DNA of 64,000 nt from Primulina eburnea. Its lineage: Eukaryota; Streptophyta; Magnoliopsida; Lamiales; Gesneriaceae. Each line of letters begins with the position of its first letter. Position 1 is the first letter of the stretch. The stretch covers positions 37,766,051 to 37,830,050 of the forward strand of contig NC_133108.1 of the NCBI RefSeq assembly GCF_022965805.1. The letters are read 5' to 3'. Below, one piece after another: positions 34,012 through 44,340 of the stretch. A program made the translations under genes and the position numbers. The notes beneath the pieces were generated by a model. It made no database searches and was not told where the DNA came from. It worked only from the letters and a program-made list of their open reading frames with translations.

Positions 34012-35166
34012 TGTTACGCCTTAAACGCATACAAATCTCGAGGATGAGATTAATGTTTTTAATGTTGTAACATATCCCAAAGTTTTTGTTTTGATGATAC
34101 CAAAACTTGGATTAAAAATGTACTAATGTTTTATATTGAGGCATGCAGGAAATTAAGAACAGGTTACGTTCGGAAGATCCGACATTCGGTTCGGACGGTC
34201 CGAAATTGTGCAATTCAGAAGCAAAATAGAAGCTGTTCGGAAGCTGCGAAGAGAGCGTTCGGACGTTCCGAAGACGTGATCGGACGTTCCGAACACAAGC
34301 AATCAAATCACTTCAATGCGGAGACAAATTGATATGACTGATTGATCGAGTAAGATTTCGGACGCTACGAAGGACATTTCGGACGCTACGAAGTGTTGAA
34401 GATTTCAAATCTCTGGAAACGCGGGAATGTTCGGACGGTACGAACTGGAGTTCGGACCTTCCGAAGCTGTGCATAGACTGTCTGAAAGAACTGTTCGGAA
34501 GCAACGAAGTATGATCGGTCCCTCCGAAGCATATGTTCGGACCCTACGAAGTCATGAACGGACGATCCGAAGTCATCCCAGATTTACGCAAATTGATTTC
34601 AATCAGATCGGACGTTCCGAAGCATAAACAGAAGATCCGAACCTTGGCGTCCAAGTCTAGTATAAATAGGCCTTTGAGGATGCATTTTCAATCATTCGAT
34701 CCCACTCCACTCTCTTGTCTCTTACAAAGCTTTCTACTATCTCTTGTGTGCGTTGATTAAAAGAGTTGTAATATCAAAAGAGTTGTAGAAAAAGAGTGAA
34801 AGTAATACTCTCGAGTGGGTTGTAAAGTTCGTGGCTATCCTTGGAGCCCTCAAGGCCAAGTAGACGCATCGAGGCGTGGTTGTAAAAGCTAGCTTGGAGC
34901 TCCTAAAGCCAAGTCGATATAGTGATACCTCGATCCTCATCGAGAAGGGGAGACGTAGACGATTCTTCGTCGAACTTCCATAAACATCTCTATCCCTCTT
35001 TACTTTACGCATTTACTTTACTACGCATTTATTTTACGCACTTACTTTATGCATTCATTTTATTTGTGATTGTCCCTCAAGTCTTCCGCTTGCAATTTTT
35101 GCAAACTCGTTTTAAAAACGCTAAAGGGCCTAAAAGAACCTATTCACCCCCCCTTTAGGTTCTTCA
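34012..35166 (+). repeat. Sirevirus 5' LTR with palindrome array
   Basis: 1155 bp. From about 34174 to 34640 it has about 15 imperfect copies of the dyad TTCGGACGTTCCGAA, then a TATA box (TATAAATAGG, 34661-34670). It ends ccctttaggttcttca. It matches 41899-43053. Confidence 0.95.
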
Positions 35167-35203
35167 AGTGGTATCAGAGCAAGGTTTTTCAAAATCTTTT
35201 AAA

Positions 35204-36754
35204 ATGGCCAATCTAGCAAGCGAGTATGCCCAAGGACAATCCACAAATCGTCCCCCTCTTTTCAATGGTACTAATTACGGATATTGGAAAAATAGAATAT
35301 CTCTATACATCCAATCCGTCGATTACGACCTTTGGAAAATAATGGTGAAAGGTCCCTATATCCCCATGAAAACGGTGGATAATAAGGAAATTCCTAAGAG
35401 AATGGATGACTTCACCAAGGACGATATGAAACTTATCTCTCAAAATGCTAAAGCTATGAATATTCTTCATTGTTCTCTAGATATGAATGAATACAACCGA
35501 ATCTCGGCCTGCACCTCCGCCAAAGAGATTTGGGACAAATTGGAGATTTGCCACGAGGGAACCAATCAAGTCAAAGAAACGAAGATAGACCTTCTCCAAC
35601 TCAAGTACGAGACCTTTGAGATGGAACCCAAGGAGGATATCGACACCATGTTCCGGCGGCTCACCCAAATCATCAATGAGCTTGCCCAACTTGGTGAGAA
35701 CTACCCAACTAAACAAGTGTGGAGGAGAGCCCTTCGAGCATTACCGGCGGAATGGGATGCAAAGCGCACGGCTATCATTGAATCCAACAAGGGAGATGCG
35801 GCATCCTACGACCTTGATCAACTTCATGGGACCCTAAAGACCCATGAACTTGAAGTATCTACCCGGAAGGAGACAAAGAAAGATGACGATAAAGTAAAGG
35901 CGAAAGGGATCGCCTTGACCAGTCAACTTGAAGATAGCGACGATGAAGAAATGGCACTCCTCACTAGAAAGTTCAAAAGATTCATGCGGAGTTCCAACTT
36001 CAACAAGAAAGACAAAAAGTTTGAGAAGGAAGTGACCTGCTACAACTGTCAACAAAAGGGTCACTATGCAAACGAGTGTCCCTCCAAGAAGAAGGCCGGC
36101 AAAGACAAGAAAAAGGCCCTTCTAGCCACGTGGAGCGACAGCGACAACGAAGAGGAGTCTACCCTATGCTTCATGGCGAAGGAAGATCATCTGACCGACT
36201 CGGATGACGACGAGGTACCCTCTTACGATGAATTACTCTCCGCTTACACTAGTATGTACAATAAGGCTAAGTCACTTAGAAATGAGAATAAGCAACTTAA
36301 AACTGAACTAGAAGCTAGGATGCATGACAACACTAAGCTCAAGACAAACCTAAGAGACTTAGAGAAAGCCTTCAACAAGTTCAATGTGAGTAGCGGTAAA
36401 CTAGAAAACCTCTTGAGCATGCAAAGGTGTAACTTCGACAAAGGAGGTCTAGGATATGAAAAGAAATCAGTCAACTTCGCTAGTCTTATCGCAAAGGCAA
36501 AACCAAGAACACCACCAACATGCACTTACTGTTGTAAGATAGGCCACATAAGACCTAAATGCAAGAAACTTAGACACCAACACAACAAGAATAGTTATTG
36601 GAAATGGATCCCCAAATCCCCAACTACTACTAACCCCAAAGGACCCAAAGAAACGGGTACCAACTATCAAACTGTATCTCAACCTTGTAGGGACAAAGGG
36701 GAGACAAGTCATCGAGCACTTGGTATCTTGACAGTGGATGCTCTCGACACATGA
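35204..36754 (+). CDS. Sirevirus gag
   Basis: Capsid/nucleocapsid polyprotein. The ATG at 35204 ([12 protein letters not shown]) is the first after the PBS. The N-terminal region has the copia gag core ([16 protein letters not shown], then the UBN2-type segment with [11 protein letters not shown] and [12 protein letters not shown]). Two zinc knuckles follow: [14 protein letters not shown] near residue 290 and a second [14 protein letters not shown] near residue 445, with a Lys/Asp/Glu-rich coiled region between them. The frame ends at 36752-36754, overlapping the start of protease, which is read in the -1 frame. I see no canonical slippery heptamer in the overlap (36691-36751), so the shift may be an indel rather than programmed. 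Confidence 0.92.
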   Translation: MANLASEYAQGQSTNRPPLFNGTNYGYWKNRISLYIQSVDYDLWKIMVKGPYIPMKTVDNKEIPKRMDDFTKDDMKLISQNAKAMNILHCSLDMNEYNRISACTSAKEIWDKLEICHEGTNQVKETKIDLLQLKYETFEMEPKEDIDTMFRRLTQIINELAQLGENYPTKQVWRRALRALPAEWDAKRTAIIESNKGDAASYDLDQLHGTLKTHELEVSTRKETKKDDDKVKAKGIALTSQLEDSDDEEMALLTRKFKRFMRSSNFNKKDKKFEKEVTCYNCQQKGHYANECPSKKKAGKDKKKALLATWSDSDNEEESTLCFMAKEDHLTDSDDDEVPSYDELLSAYTSMYNKAKSLRNENKQLKTELEARMHDNTKLKTNLRDLEKAFNKFNVSSGKLENLLSMQRCNFDKGGLGYEKKSVNFASLIAKAKPRTPPTCTYCCKIGHIRPKCKKLRHQHNKNSYWKWIPKSPTTTNPKGPKETGTNYQTVSQPCRDKGETSHRALGILTVDALDT

Positions 36755-39742
36755 CGGGAGAAAAGAAGCTGCTACAATCCATTCGACCAAAAGAAAAAGG
36801 ATCGGTGACCTTCGGAGACAACAGCAAAGGGATCATAGAAGGCATCGGCTCAATAGGTATATCTAACTCTACTATTATTGATGATGTACTTCTTGTGAAA
36901 GGGCTTAAACATAACCTCCTAAGCATTAGTCAATTGTGCGATAGGGGTTATGAAGTAAAATTCACATCACACGATTGCACTGTATCACTCACAACTGACA
37001 AAACCATTAGTTTCAAAGGTTATAGAAGTGAAAATGTTTACAAGGTCGATTTAAAGATTTCATCTTTTTCAAAAATAAAAAGCCTTGTAACATTAAATGT
37101 TGATGACAACATTCTTTGGCATAGACGACTTGGTCATGTTGGGATGAGCACCATAGAAAAACTTTTAAAACTTGACCTAGTTTCCGGAATGCCAAAGCTG
37201 AATTTAAAATTAGATTCTTTTTGTGATGCTTGTCAACTTGGTAAACACACAAAGAAATCTTTTAAAAATAAAAATTTTGTATCCACTTCTATGCCCCTTG
37301 AATTACTTCACCTAGATTTATGTGGTCCCTCGAGGACAACTAGTCTAGGAGGAAAATCTTATGCTTTTGTCATTGTAGATGATTTTTCACGTTTTACTTG
37401 GACATTGTTTTTAGCCCACAAAAATGATGCCTTTGATCATTTCAAAATTTTTGTCAAAAAGGTTGAAAATGAGAAAAATCTTTTGATCAAACAAATCCGT
37501 AGTGACCACGGAACGGAATTTCAAAATGAAAATTTTTCAATTTTTTGTCAAAGCAAAGGCATTGGTCACAACTTTTCTTGTCCTAGAACTCCTCAACAAA
37601 ACGGTGTCGTTGAGAGGAAGAATAGGACCCTAGTAGAGATTGCAAGGACCATGCTATGTGAGCATTCTCTACCAAAATATTTTTGGGCTGAAGCAATGAG
37701 TTCTGCTTGTTACATCATCAATCGCGTATCAATAAGGCCAATTCTCAAGAAAACTCCATACGAACTATGGAGAGGGAGAAAGCCTAACATTTCTTACTTC
37801 CGCGCTTTTGGATCAAAATGCTTCATCCACAACAATGGTAAGGACAACCTGGGTAAGTTCGATGCTAAATCGGACAAAGGTATCTTTCTTGGTTACTCTA
37901 CTTCTAGCAAAGCATATAGAGTCTTTAATAAACGTACTTTACTAGTTGAAGAATCTATTCATGTCATATTTGATGAAACTAACCCTTGCTTGCCTAGAAC
38001 TGTTGTTTCTGATGATGATGATATAGATATCCTTGGCGAAAAGTTGGAGTCCACAAGCCTAGATGATGTTCCTAAAGATCAAGAGGACGCACCTCTTCCG
38101 AAGGAGTGGACTACACACAAGGATCATCCCATGGACCTCATCATTGGAAGCCCATCGAAGGGAGTATCTACTCGCTCTTCTAATATGTGCAATTATCTTG
38201 CTTTTCTTTCTCACATAGAGCCTAAGAACATAGAAGAAGCTTTACTTGATGATTCTTGGATTATTGCTATGCAAGATGAACTAAATGAATTTAGAAGGAA
38301 TAAAGTTTGGAATCTTGTACCTAGACCCACTGATAGACCTGTCATAGGAACTAAATGGGTATTTAGGAACAAGTTAGATGAGCATGGTACAATCACTAGA
38401 AATAAAGCTAGGCTAGTAGCTAAAGGATATAGTCAAGAAGAGGGAATTGATTATGATGAGACTTATGCCCCTGTTGCTAGACTAGAATCCATTCGCATGC
38501 TACTTGCTTTTGCTTGCTCTAGAGACTTTAAATTGTTTCAAATGGATGTTAAAAGTGCTTTTCTTAATGGTGATTTGAAAGAAGAAGTGTATGTTGAGCA
38601 ACCTATTGGTTTTGAAGATGTGCACTTATCTGATTATGTGTATAAACTTGATAAGGCTTTGTATGGTTTGAAACAAGCTCCTAGAGCTTGGTATGAGAAA
38701 TTATCTACCTTTTTGCTGTCTAATGGTTTTTGTAGAGGTAAAGTTGATATTACCTTATTTACCTTGACTAAAAAATAATGATTTGCTGATAGTACAAATA
38801 TATGTAGATGATATTATTTTTGGTGCTACTAATGAACACTTGTGTAGAGATTTTTCGAAGCTTATGCAGGATCACTTTGAGATGAGCATGATGGGCGAGC
38901 TCAACTACTTCCTTGGTCTCCAAATCAAGCAATGCAAGGATGGTTTCTTTGTCAACCAAGGGAAGTACATCAAGGATATGCTAAAAAAGTTTGGGATGGA
39001 ATCTTCCAAAGCCTCATCCACACCTATGAGCACGACAGTCAGACTCGACAAAGATGAGGGAGGTAAACCTGTTGACCAAAAGTTATTTCGTAGCATGATT
39101 GGCTCCCTACTCTATGCGACTGCTAGTAGACCTGACATTATGTTTAGTGTTTGCTTGTGTGCACGATTTCAATCATGTCCAAAGGAATCACACTTATTCG
39201 CCTTAAAACGCATTTTCAAATATCTTTCAAATACTCCAAATCTCGGATTATGGTATTCTAAGAACTCATTTTTCGATTTAAAAGCTTACTGTGATGCCGA
39301 CTTTGGAGGATATAAGGTGGATAGAAAGAGCACTAGTGGAACTTGTTTCTTTTTGGGAAATTGCTTGGTGTCATGGTTTTCTAAAAAGCAAAACTGTGTT
39401 GCACTTTCAACGACCGAGGCCGAGTATATGGCTGCCGGTAGTTGTTGTGCACAAATTCTTTGGATGAAGTATCAATTACTCGACTATGGTGTTACTTTTT
39501 CAAAAATTCCAATCTTTTGTGATAATACAAGCACCATATGTCTAACAAAGAATCCAGTTCAACATTCTCGTACTAAACATATTGACATTCGACATCATTT
39601 CATTCGTGATCACATTGAGCAAAATGATGTTGAACTTCACTATGTTGACACCAAGAATCAAATTGCTGATATTTTTACAAAACCACTAGATGAATCTACT
39701 TTTACTCGTTTGCGTGGTGAACTTGGCATGATTGAGTTGTAA
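36721..39742 (+). pseudogene. Sirevirus pol with one frameshift in reverse transcriptase
   Basis: Protease begins at 36721 with [11 protein letters not shown] (active-site Asp-Ser-Gly). Integrase follows: the HHCC finger (HRRLGHVGM to CDACQLGKH), then the D-D-E core in [21 protein letters not shown] and [11 protein letters not shown] starts at about 38250 ([21 protein letters not shown]). The frame stops at 38776-38778 in a run of six A and resumes one base off from about 38780 with IVQIYVDDIIFGATN. RNase H follows (CDADFGG, ALSTTEAEYMA, CDNTSTICLTKN, HIDIRHHFIRDHI), ending at 39742. Apart from this single homopolymer lesion the ~1000-codon polyprotein is intact, so it could also be a sequencing artefact. 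Confidence 0.92.
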
Positions 39743-39892
39743 ACACTAGTCGAATACTCTCGTACATATTTGTTAAATTGAGGGGGAGTATTATTAATGT
39801 GAGCATTATAATGTCGGATAATACAAATTAATTGTATTTATCCATAATTATGGCTCAACATTCATTTATGTGCTAAATATTTTAAATTTTAG

Positions 39893-40243
39893 GTGTTCCT
39901 CATCTTGGCCACTTCGGAATCACCGTTCCTTTTCGGATGCTTCGTTTCACTTCGGATCCACCGAACGTGTTCGGATCGTCCGAACCTGACCATAGGTTCC
40001 AGAACCTCCGATTCCTTCTTCGGACCATCCGAACAAACATCGGATCGTCCGAACTCCTTCCGATGTCATTTAATGTTCGCGCCTTCCCATGCCTGATTGT
40101 CAGACTTCGGACCCTCCGTTTACGCTTCGTAGCCTCCGTTCTAGAATCGGATCGTCCGAACCTCCTGTCAGCTAACCGTTCCGTTCAAATTCCGGACCTT
40201 CCGAACTCTTGTTCGGACCGTCCGAACATGGCCTATAAATAGG
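39893..40243 (+). promoter_or_regulatory. Putative internal promoter: dyad array plus TATA box before the third ORF
   Basis: Between pol and the extra ORF lies a second array of the TTCGGA(n)TCCGAA dyad (for example ttcggatcgtccgaac, ttcggaccatccgaac, ttcggaccgtccgaac). It ends in TATAAATAGG at 40234-40243, the same TATA sequence as in the LTR (34661-34670). A pyrimidine-rich leader (ctccttctttctttcccc) follows, with the ATG at 40317, 74 bp after the TATA box. The layout repeats that of the LTR promoter. Confidence 0.6.
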
Positions 40244-40316
40244 CGTTCGGATCCTCTGATTTATTTGCTCATTCACTCCTTCTTTCTTTCCCCACACAAA
40301 ACACTCACTACTCACT

Positions 40317-41588
40317 ATGCCTCCGCGCCGTAACGTAGCTGGCCGAAATGTTCGCCCTCGTCACGGTGCCTTTCACCATGATCTTACCCAACCACCCAAC
40401 CCTCGTCCTACCCCACCTGAATTCGAAACCCGTAACATTCTGCCTGGTCGTACCCTTCACACCGATTATCTTCGTGCAAATTTCTTTACGTTGATTACTC
40501 TTATTGAGTCTCAACGTTGGGGAAACTTCTTTCTACCTTCCGTACCCGATCTCATCTACCCCTCTCTCATACATCAGTTCTATGCGAACTTTTCCTTAGT
40601 TCTTGGTGGTGATGACACTCGTGTTGTTACCATTGTTCAGGGTCGGTTCATTTCTTTTTCTACCGCCGACCTCTCCACTTGGTTCGATCTTCCTCGAGAC
40701 GGACCGAGTGAGTTCTTTTCTCAGTCTTGGACTGAGAATGACCCCACTTTTGATCGAGTCACTGCCTTGACCACCATCTTCGGTCGTCCGCCTACTCCTG
40801 CCGATGACCGTCCTCATGCGAAGGACCTTTCTCCTCAGCTTCAGCTTGTTCTGAAGCTCATCACTTCTTCTATTGTTCCTCGCAGTGGAGACCTCTCCAC
40901 TTGCAAATATCTCGATCTGTACATTCTCTATTATTTAGTCTCCCAGCGTCCTTTTAACCTTCCCCGTTTTCTTATGTACGCCATGGAGTACGCGGCTTCT
41001 TCTACTCGCGTCTCTTTTCCATTTGGCCGGTTCATTAACCGGATTCTAGCCCATCTGGGCATTGACTTTACAGATGAAGAATCCTTATCTATTTCTCCTC
41101 GCGAGACTATCGACCATGATACTGTTGTTAAGATGGGACTCTCTTGGAATCCCGTCTTATCCTCTTGGGTCATCGACAAGGATCGCATCTTTGCGTCCTA
41201 TCGTCCGACCGAACACTTTCATGTTCCCTTCGGTCTCCTTCCTCCTCACGTTCAGACGAGAGGATTTCCCGCTGGTCCCCCTACTACGGGTACCACTCCT
41301 ACCCCTTCGGTTGATATTCCCTCTTCATCCCATCAGCGTGTTCCCGACCCTATTAGCACTCCTTTGATGACCATGGATGACCTTCCTCATGGCTTCACTC
41401 CGCCTGCTCCCTCTGGACCCTACGATCGGATTTTCGAGTATCTCGAGCGATTGGAGACTCGTTTCGACACTCGTTTTTCTCTTTTAGAGTCCACCTTAGA
41501 GCGCCATCATACCGAGACTTCTTCGCGTCTGGATTCCATCGAGGCTGAGATGAGGAGACATAGAGAGTCGCGGGATGCGGATTCTTAG
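40317..41588 (+). CDS. Sirevirus extra ORF (putative plant transposon-protein type), not a clear envelope
   Basis: 423 residues, intact, sense strand, after pol. The first ATG (MPPRRNVAGRNVRPRHG) follows a TATA box and leader. Residues about 50-270 resemble the 'putative plant transposon protein' type domain (QFYANFSL, VVTIVQGRFISFS, STWFDLP, then YLVSQRPFNLPRFLM). A Pro/Thr/Ser-rich linker follows, then a C-terminal coiled coil (about 375-420: YLERLETRFDTRFSLLEST). There is no N-terminal signal peptide and no clear membrane segment, so the old 'env-like' label is not supported. Sirevirus relatives often carry such an ORF; its role is unknown. That it is intact in this young copy suggests recent selection. 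Confidence 0.8.
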   Translation: MPPRRNVAGRNVRPRHGAFHHDLTQPPNPRPTPPEFETRNILPGRTLHTDYLRANFFTLITLIESQRWGNFFLPSVPDLIYPSLIHQFYANFSLVLGGDDTRVVTIVQGRFISFSTADLSTWFDLPRDGPSEFFSQSWTENDPTFDRVTALTTIFGRPPTPADDRPHAKDLSPQLQLVLKLITSSIVPRSGDLSTCKYLDLYILYYLVSQRPFNLPRFLMYAMEYAASSTRVSFPFGRFINRILAHLGIDFTDEESLSISPRETIDHDTVVKMGLSWNPVLSSWVIDKDRIFASYRPTEHFHVPFGLLPPHVQTRGFPAGPPTTGTTPTPSVDIPSSSHQRVPDPISTPLMTMDDLPHGFTPPAPSGPYDRIFEYLERLETRFDTRFSLLESTLERHHTETSSRLDSIEAEMRRHRESRDADS

Positions 41589-41714
41589 ATTATGTTTTTG
41601 TTATTTTTGTTTATTTTATCTTTATGCATCATTGTATAAAAGACTTGCATTTATTAGTGGATATTTTACCTGTTTATTTGTCTCTCTTTATGTTTATGTC
41701 TTTTTGCTTATCAC

Positions 41715-41898
41715 AAAAAGGGGGAGAATTTATTTGGTTAAAATTGCTGTTAATTGGTTATTAAATAAATTCGCCTTAATTCAACCTCTTAGACTTGTTA
41801 TTTGATTAAGGGGGAGTTATTTAATAACATTTCGATTATGTTGATTATTGTTATCTCAATTTTTAACCAAGTTTTGTGATCATCAAAAAGGGGGAGAT
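41715..41898 (+). other. Multiple polypurine tracts upstream of the Sirevirus 3' LTR
   Basis: aaaaagggggaga at 41715-41727, aagggggag at 41808-41816 and aaaaagggggagat at 41885-41898, with another agggggag at 39781. Reiterated PPTs are a described Sirevirus feature; the last one abuts the 3' LTR. Confidence 0.8.
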
Positions 41899-43053
41899 TG
41901 TTACGCCTTAAACGCATACAAATCTCGAGGATGAGATTAATGTTTTTAATGTTGTAACATATCCCAAAGTTTTTGTTTTGATGATACCAAAACTTGGATT
42001 AAAAATGTACTAATGTTTTATATTGAGGCATGCAGGAAATTAAGAACAGGTTACGTTCGGAAGATCCGACATTCGGTTCGGACGGTCCGAAATTGTGCAA
42101 TTCAGAAGCAAAATAGAAGCTGTTCGGAAGCTGCGAAGAGAGCGTTCGGACGTTCCGAAGACGTGATCGGACGTTCCGAACACAAGCAATCAAATCACTT
42201 CAATGCGGAGACAAATTGATATGACTGATTGATCGAGTAAGATTTCGGACGCTACGAAGGACATTTCGGACGCTACGAAGTGTTGAAGATTTCAAATCTC
42301 TGGAAACGCGGGAATGTTCGGACGGTACGAACTGGAGTTCGGACCTTCCGAAGCTGTGCATAGACTGTCTGAAAGAACTGTTCGGAAGCAACGAAGTATG
42401 ATCGGTCCCTCCGAAGCATATGTTCGGACCCTACGAAGTCATGAACGGACGATCCGAAGTCATCCCAGATTTACGCAAATTGATTTCAATCAGATCGGAC
42501 GTTCCGAAGCATAAACAGAAGATCCGAACCTTGGCGTCCAAGTCTAGTATAAATAGGCCTTTGAGGATGCATTTTCAATCATTCGATCCCACTCCACTCT
42601 CTTGTCTCTTACAAAGCTTTCTACTATCTCTTGTGTGCGTTGATTAAAAGAGTTGTAATATCAAAAGAGTTGTAGAAAAAGAGTGAAAGTAATACTCTCG
42701 AGTGGGTTGTAAAGTTCGTGGCTATCCTTGGAGCCCTCAAGGCCAAGTAGACGCATCGAGGCGTGGTTGTAAAAGCTAGCTTGGAGCTCCTAAAGCCAAG
42801 TCGATATAGTGATACCTCGATCCTCATCGAGAAGGGGAGACGTAGACGATTCTTCGTCGAACTTCCATAAACATCTCTATCCCTCTTTACTTTACGCATT
42901 TACTTTACTACGCATTTATTTTACGCACTTACTTTATGCATTCATTTTATTTGTGATTGTCCCTCAAGTCTTCCGCTTGCAATTTTTGCAAACTCGTTTT
43001 AAAAACGCTAAAGGGCCTAAAAGAACCTATTCACCCCCCCTTTAGGTTCTTCA
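41899..43053 (+). repeat. Sirevirus 3' LTR
   Basis: 1155 bp, same length and sequence as 34012-35166 wherever compared. It ends ttcttca and is followed by TSD cagtc. Confidence 0.95.
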
Positions 43054-43058
43054 CAGTC

Positions 43059-44242
43059 GGATAACTCCGGTGAGATATAAATATCCCAGTATAAACAATG
43101 TATTAAATGCCATCATATAAAACATATATAGAAGCATAACAAACATCAAAACATGTATCTAATCTGACTACATGAATCAATGACTCGTGGTCTAATCTTA
43201 TCTTATCTCAAATCTAGGGATCCCATTCTAATTTAGACTTTGGTATGCTGTATCGAGTGTCTGAGATAGACGTCGATCTACATCTAAGGCTCTTCGATAC
43301 ACCGTAAGTCCAGAGTCTTATCGGTTCTGAGAAAGACTCGGCGATTCTGCCCTAGCTAGGCTGATCTGCCCTAGACTCGGACTCCGACTCTGTTCTAAGT
43401 CAATACATGCACATATCAATCTGATAATCTGCAAATATTAATGCAATAAAGTAAAGTATGTGATTTAGGGAAACTCAAGTCAAACCTAACTCGAGTTGTG
43501 CAATCCCGAATCAACATTTATTTATACCTTTCTTGCTGTCGATCTGATACAATCAAAGTCTTGATTCAAAGTCTGTCACTGTTCAATCTGGCAATGACAA
43601 TATCAATATTCTGTATCAATATTCTAATCAAATCACAATGTCTCTGTTTTATCAAATTCTAACAGTATAACAGTACAATCTTGCGATACTGATAATACTA
43701 TATCAGTCTATATCAATTCCAACCATTTACAATCAACCACCGTACAAATCTGATATCACTTCTCAGTCAATTCAACTCTGAAATTTACAACAATTCCATA
43801 TTCAGTCCGTTTCTTAATCTGACTTCGATTCTACGCTGTCTAACATGTCAAGAACAACATATATGGCGTGTATTCCATTCTAACAACATCATAATTTCAA
43901 AACATGTCAAAACGTAATAAAACTTACGTCCCGTAGTAGTCTGTGCTTCTGGACATCATTTGCATAGGCTCGCGCATATGCGCGACATCTTCCGCGCATA
44001 TGCGAGAGGTCTTCTGCCTGTTTGGCGCATGTGCGCGCATTCAGTCGCGCATGTGCGCCAATCCCTCGGGACCTCTCGCGCATGTGCGCGCGTATACTCG
44101 CGCATGTGCGCCGATGCTACTGTCCTCGCACTTCAATTTTCACACGTGATCTCCTTTCGTGTCTCGGTTAGCCCTTTCATAATCACATTAAATTAGTACT
44201 GCATAATTGTTAATTAACCGTGATTAATTCTCGGGCATTACA
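43059..44242 (-). repeat. Chromovirus 3' LTR, inner part, with a ~290-bp deletion
   Basis: Continues the left LTR after the Sirevirus. Compared with 50000-51468 it lacks the stretch from about 50888 to 51195, which holds the TA microsatellite and the first dyads. The junction is near 43940. Six GCGCAT(A/G)TGCGC-type dyads remain at 43970-44115. Confidence 0.85.
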
Positions 44243-44340
44243 TTTCTCCCCCCCTAAGATACGATTTCGTCCTCGAAATCATAGGCATTTCATTCGTATC
44301 AACAATGAGTATATATACAAAACTGTATAAGAAATTTACA

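Larger units (their letters stand above)
34012..43053 (+). mobile_element. Young Sirevirus (SIRE/Maximus-type Ty1/copia) inside the gypsy LTR
   Basis: 9042 bp with two 1155-bp LTRs (34012-35166 and 41899-43053) that show no difference wherever I compared them, flanked by the perfect 5-bp TSD cagtc (34007-34011 and 43054-43058). The PBS TGGTATCAGAGC (35169-35180) is complementary to initiator tRNA-Met. It encodes gag, pol (integrase before RT, the copia order) and an extra ORF after pol. Several polypurine-tract units (39781, 41718, 41809, 41888: aagggggag) precede the 3' LTR, a known Sirevirus trait. The LTRs hold an array of ttcggac(n)gtccgaa dyads, also typical in kind. The lack of LTR divergence makes it the youngest layer of the complex. 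Confidence 0.95.

Noticed and set aside
34112..35158. Several short open frames in the Sirevirus LTR, each found twice
   Set aside because: Duplicated only because the LTRs are identical; the frames follow the dyad array and have no domain.
35169..35180. tRNA gene fragment
   Set aside because: The TGGTATCAGAGC is a primer-binding site placed directly after the 5' LTR; there is no cloverleaf around it. No convincing tRNA or rRNA gene was seen anywhere in the window.
40317..41588. Envelope gene in the Sirevirus
   Set aside because: No signal peptide, no transmembrane segment, no glycoprotein-like cysteine pattern; better described as an extra ORF of plant transposon-protein type.
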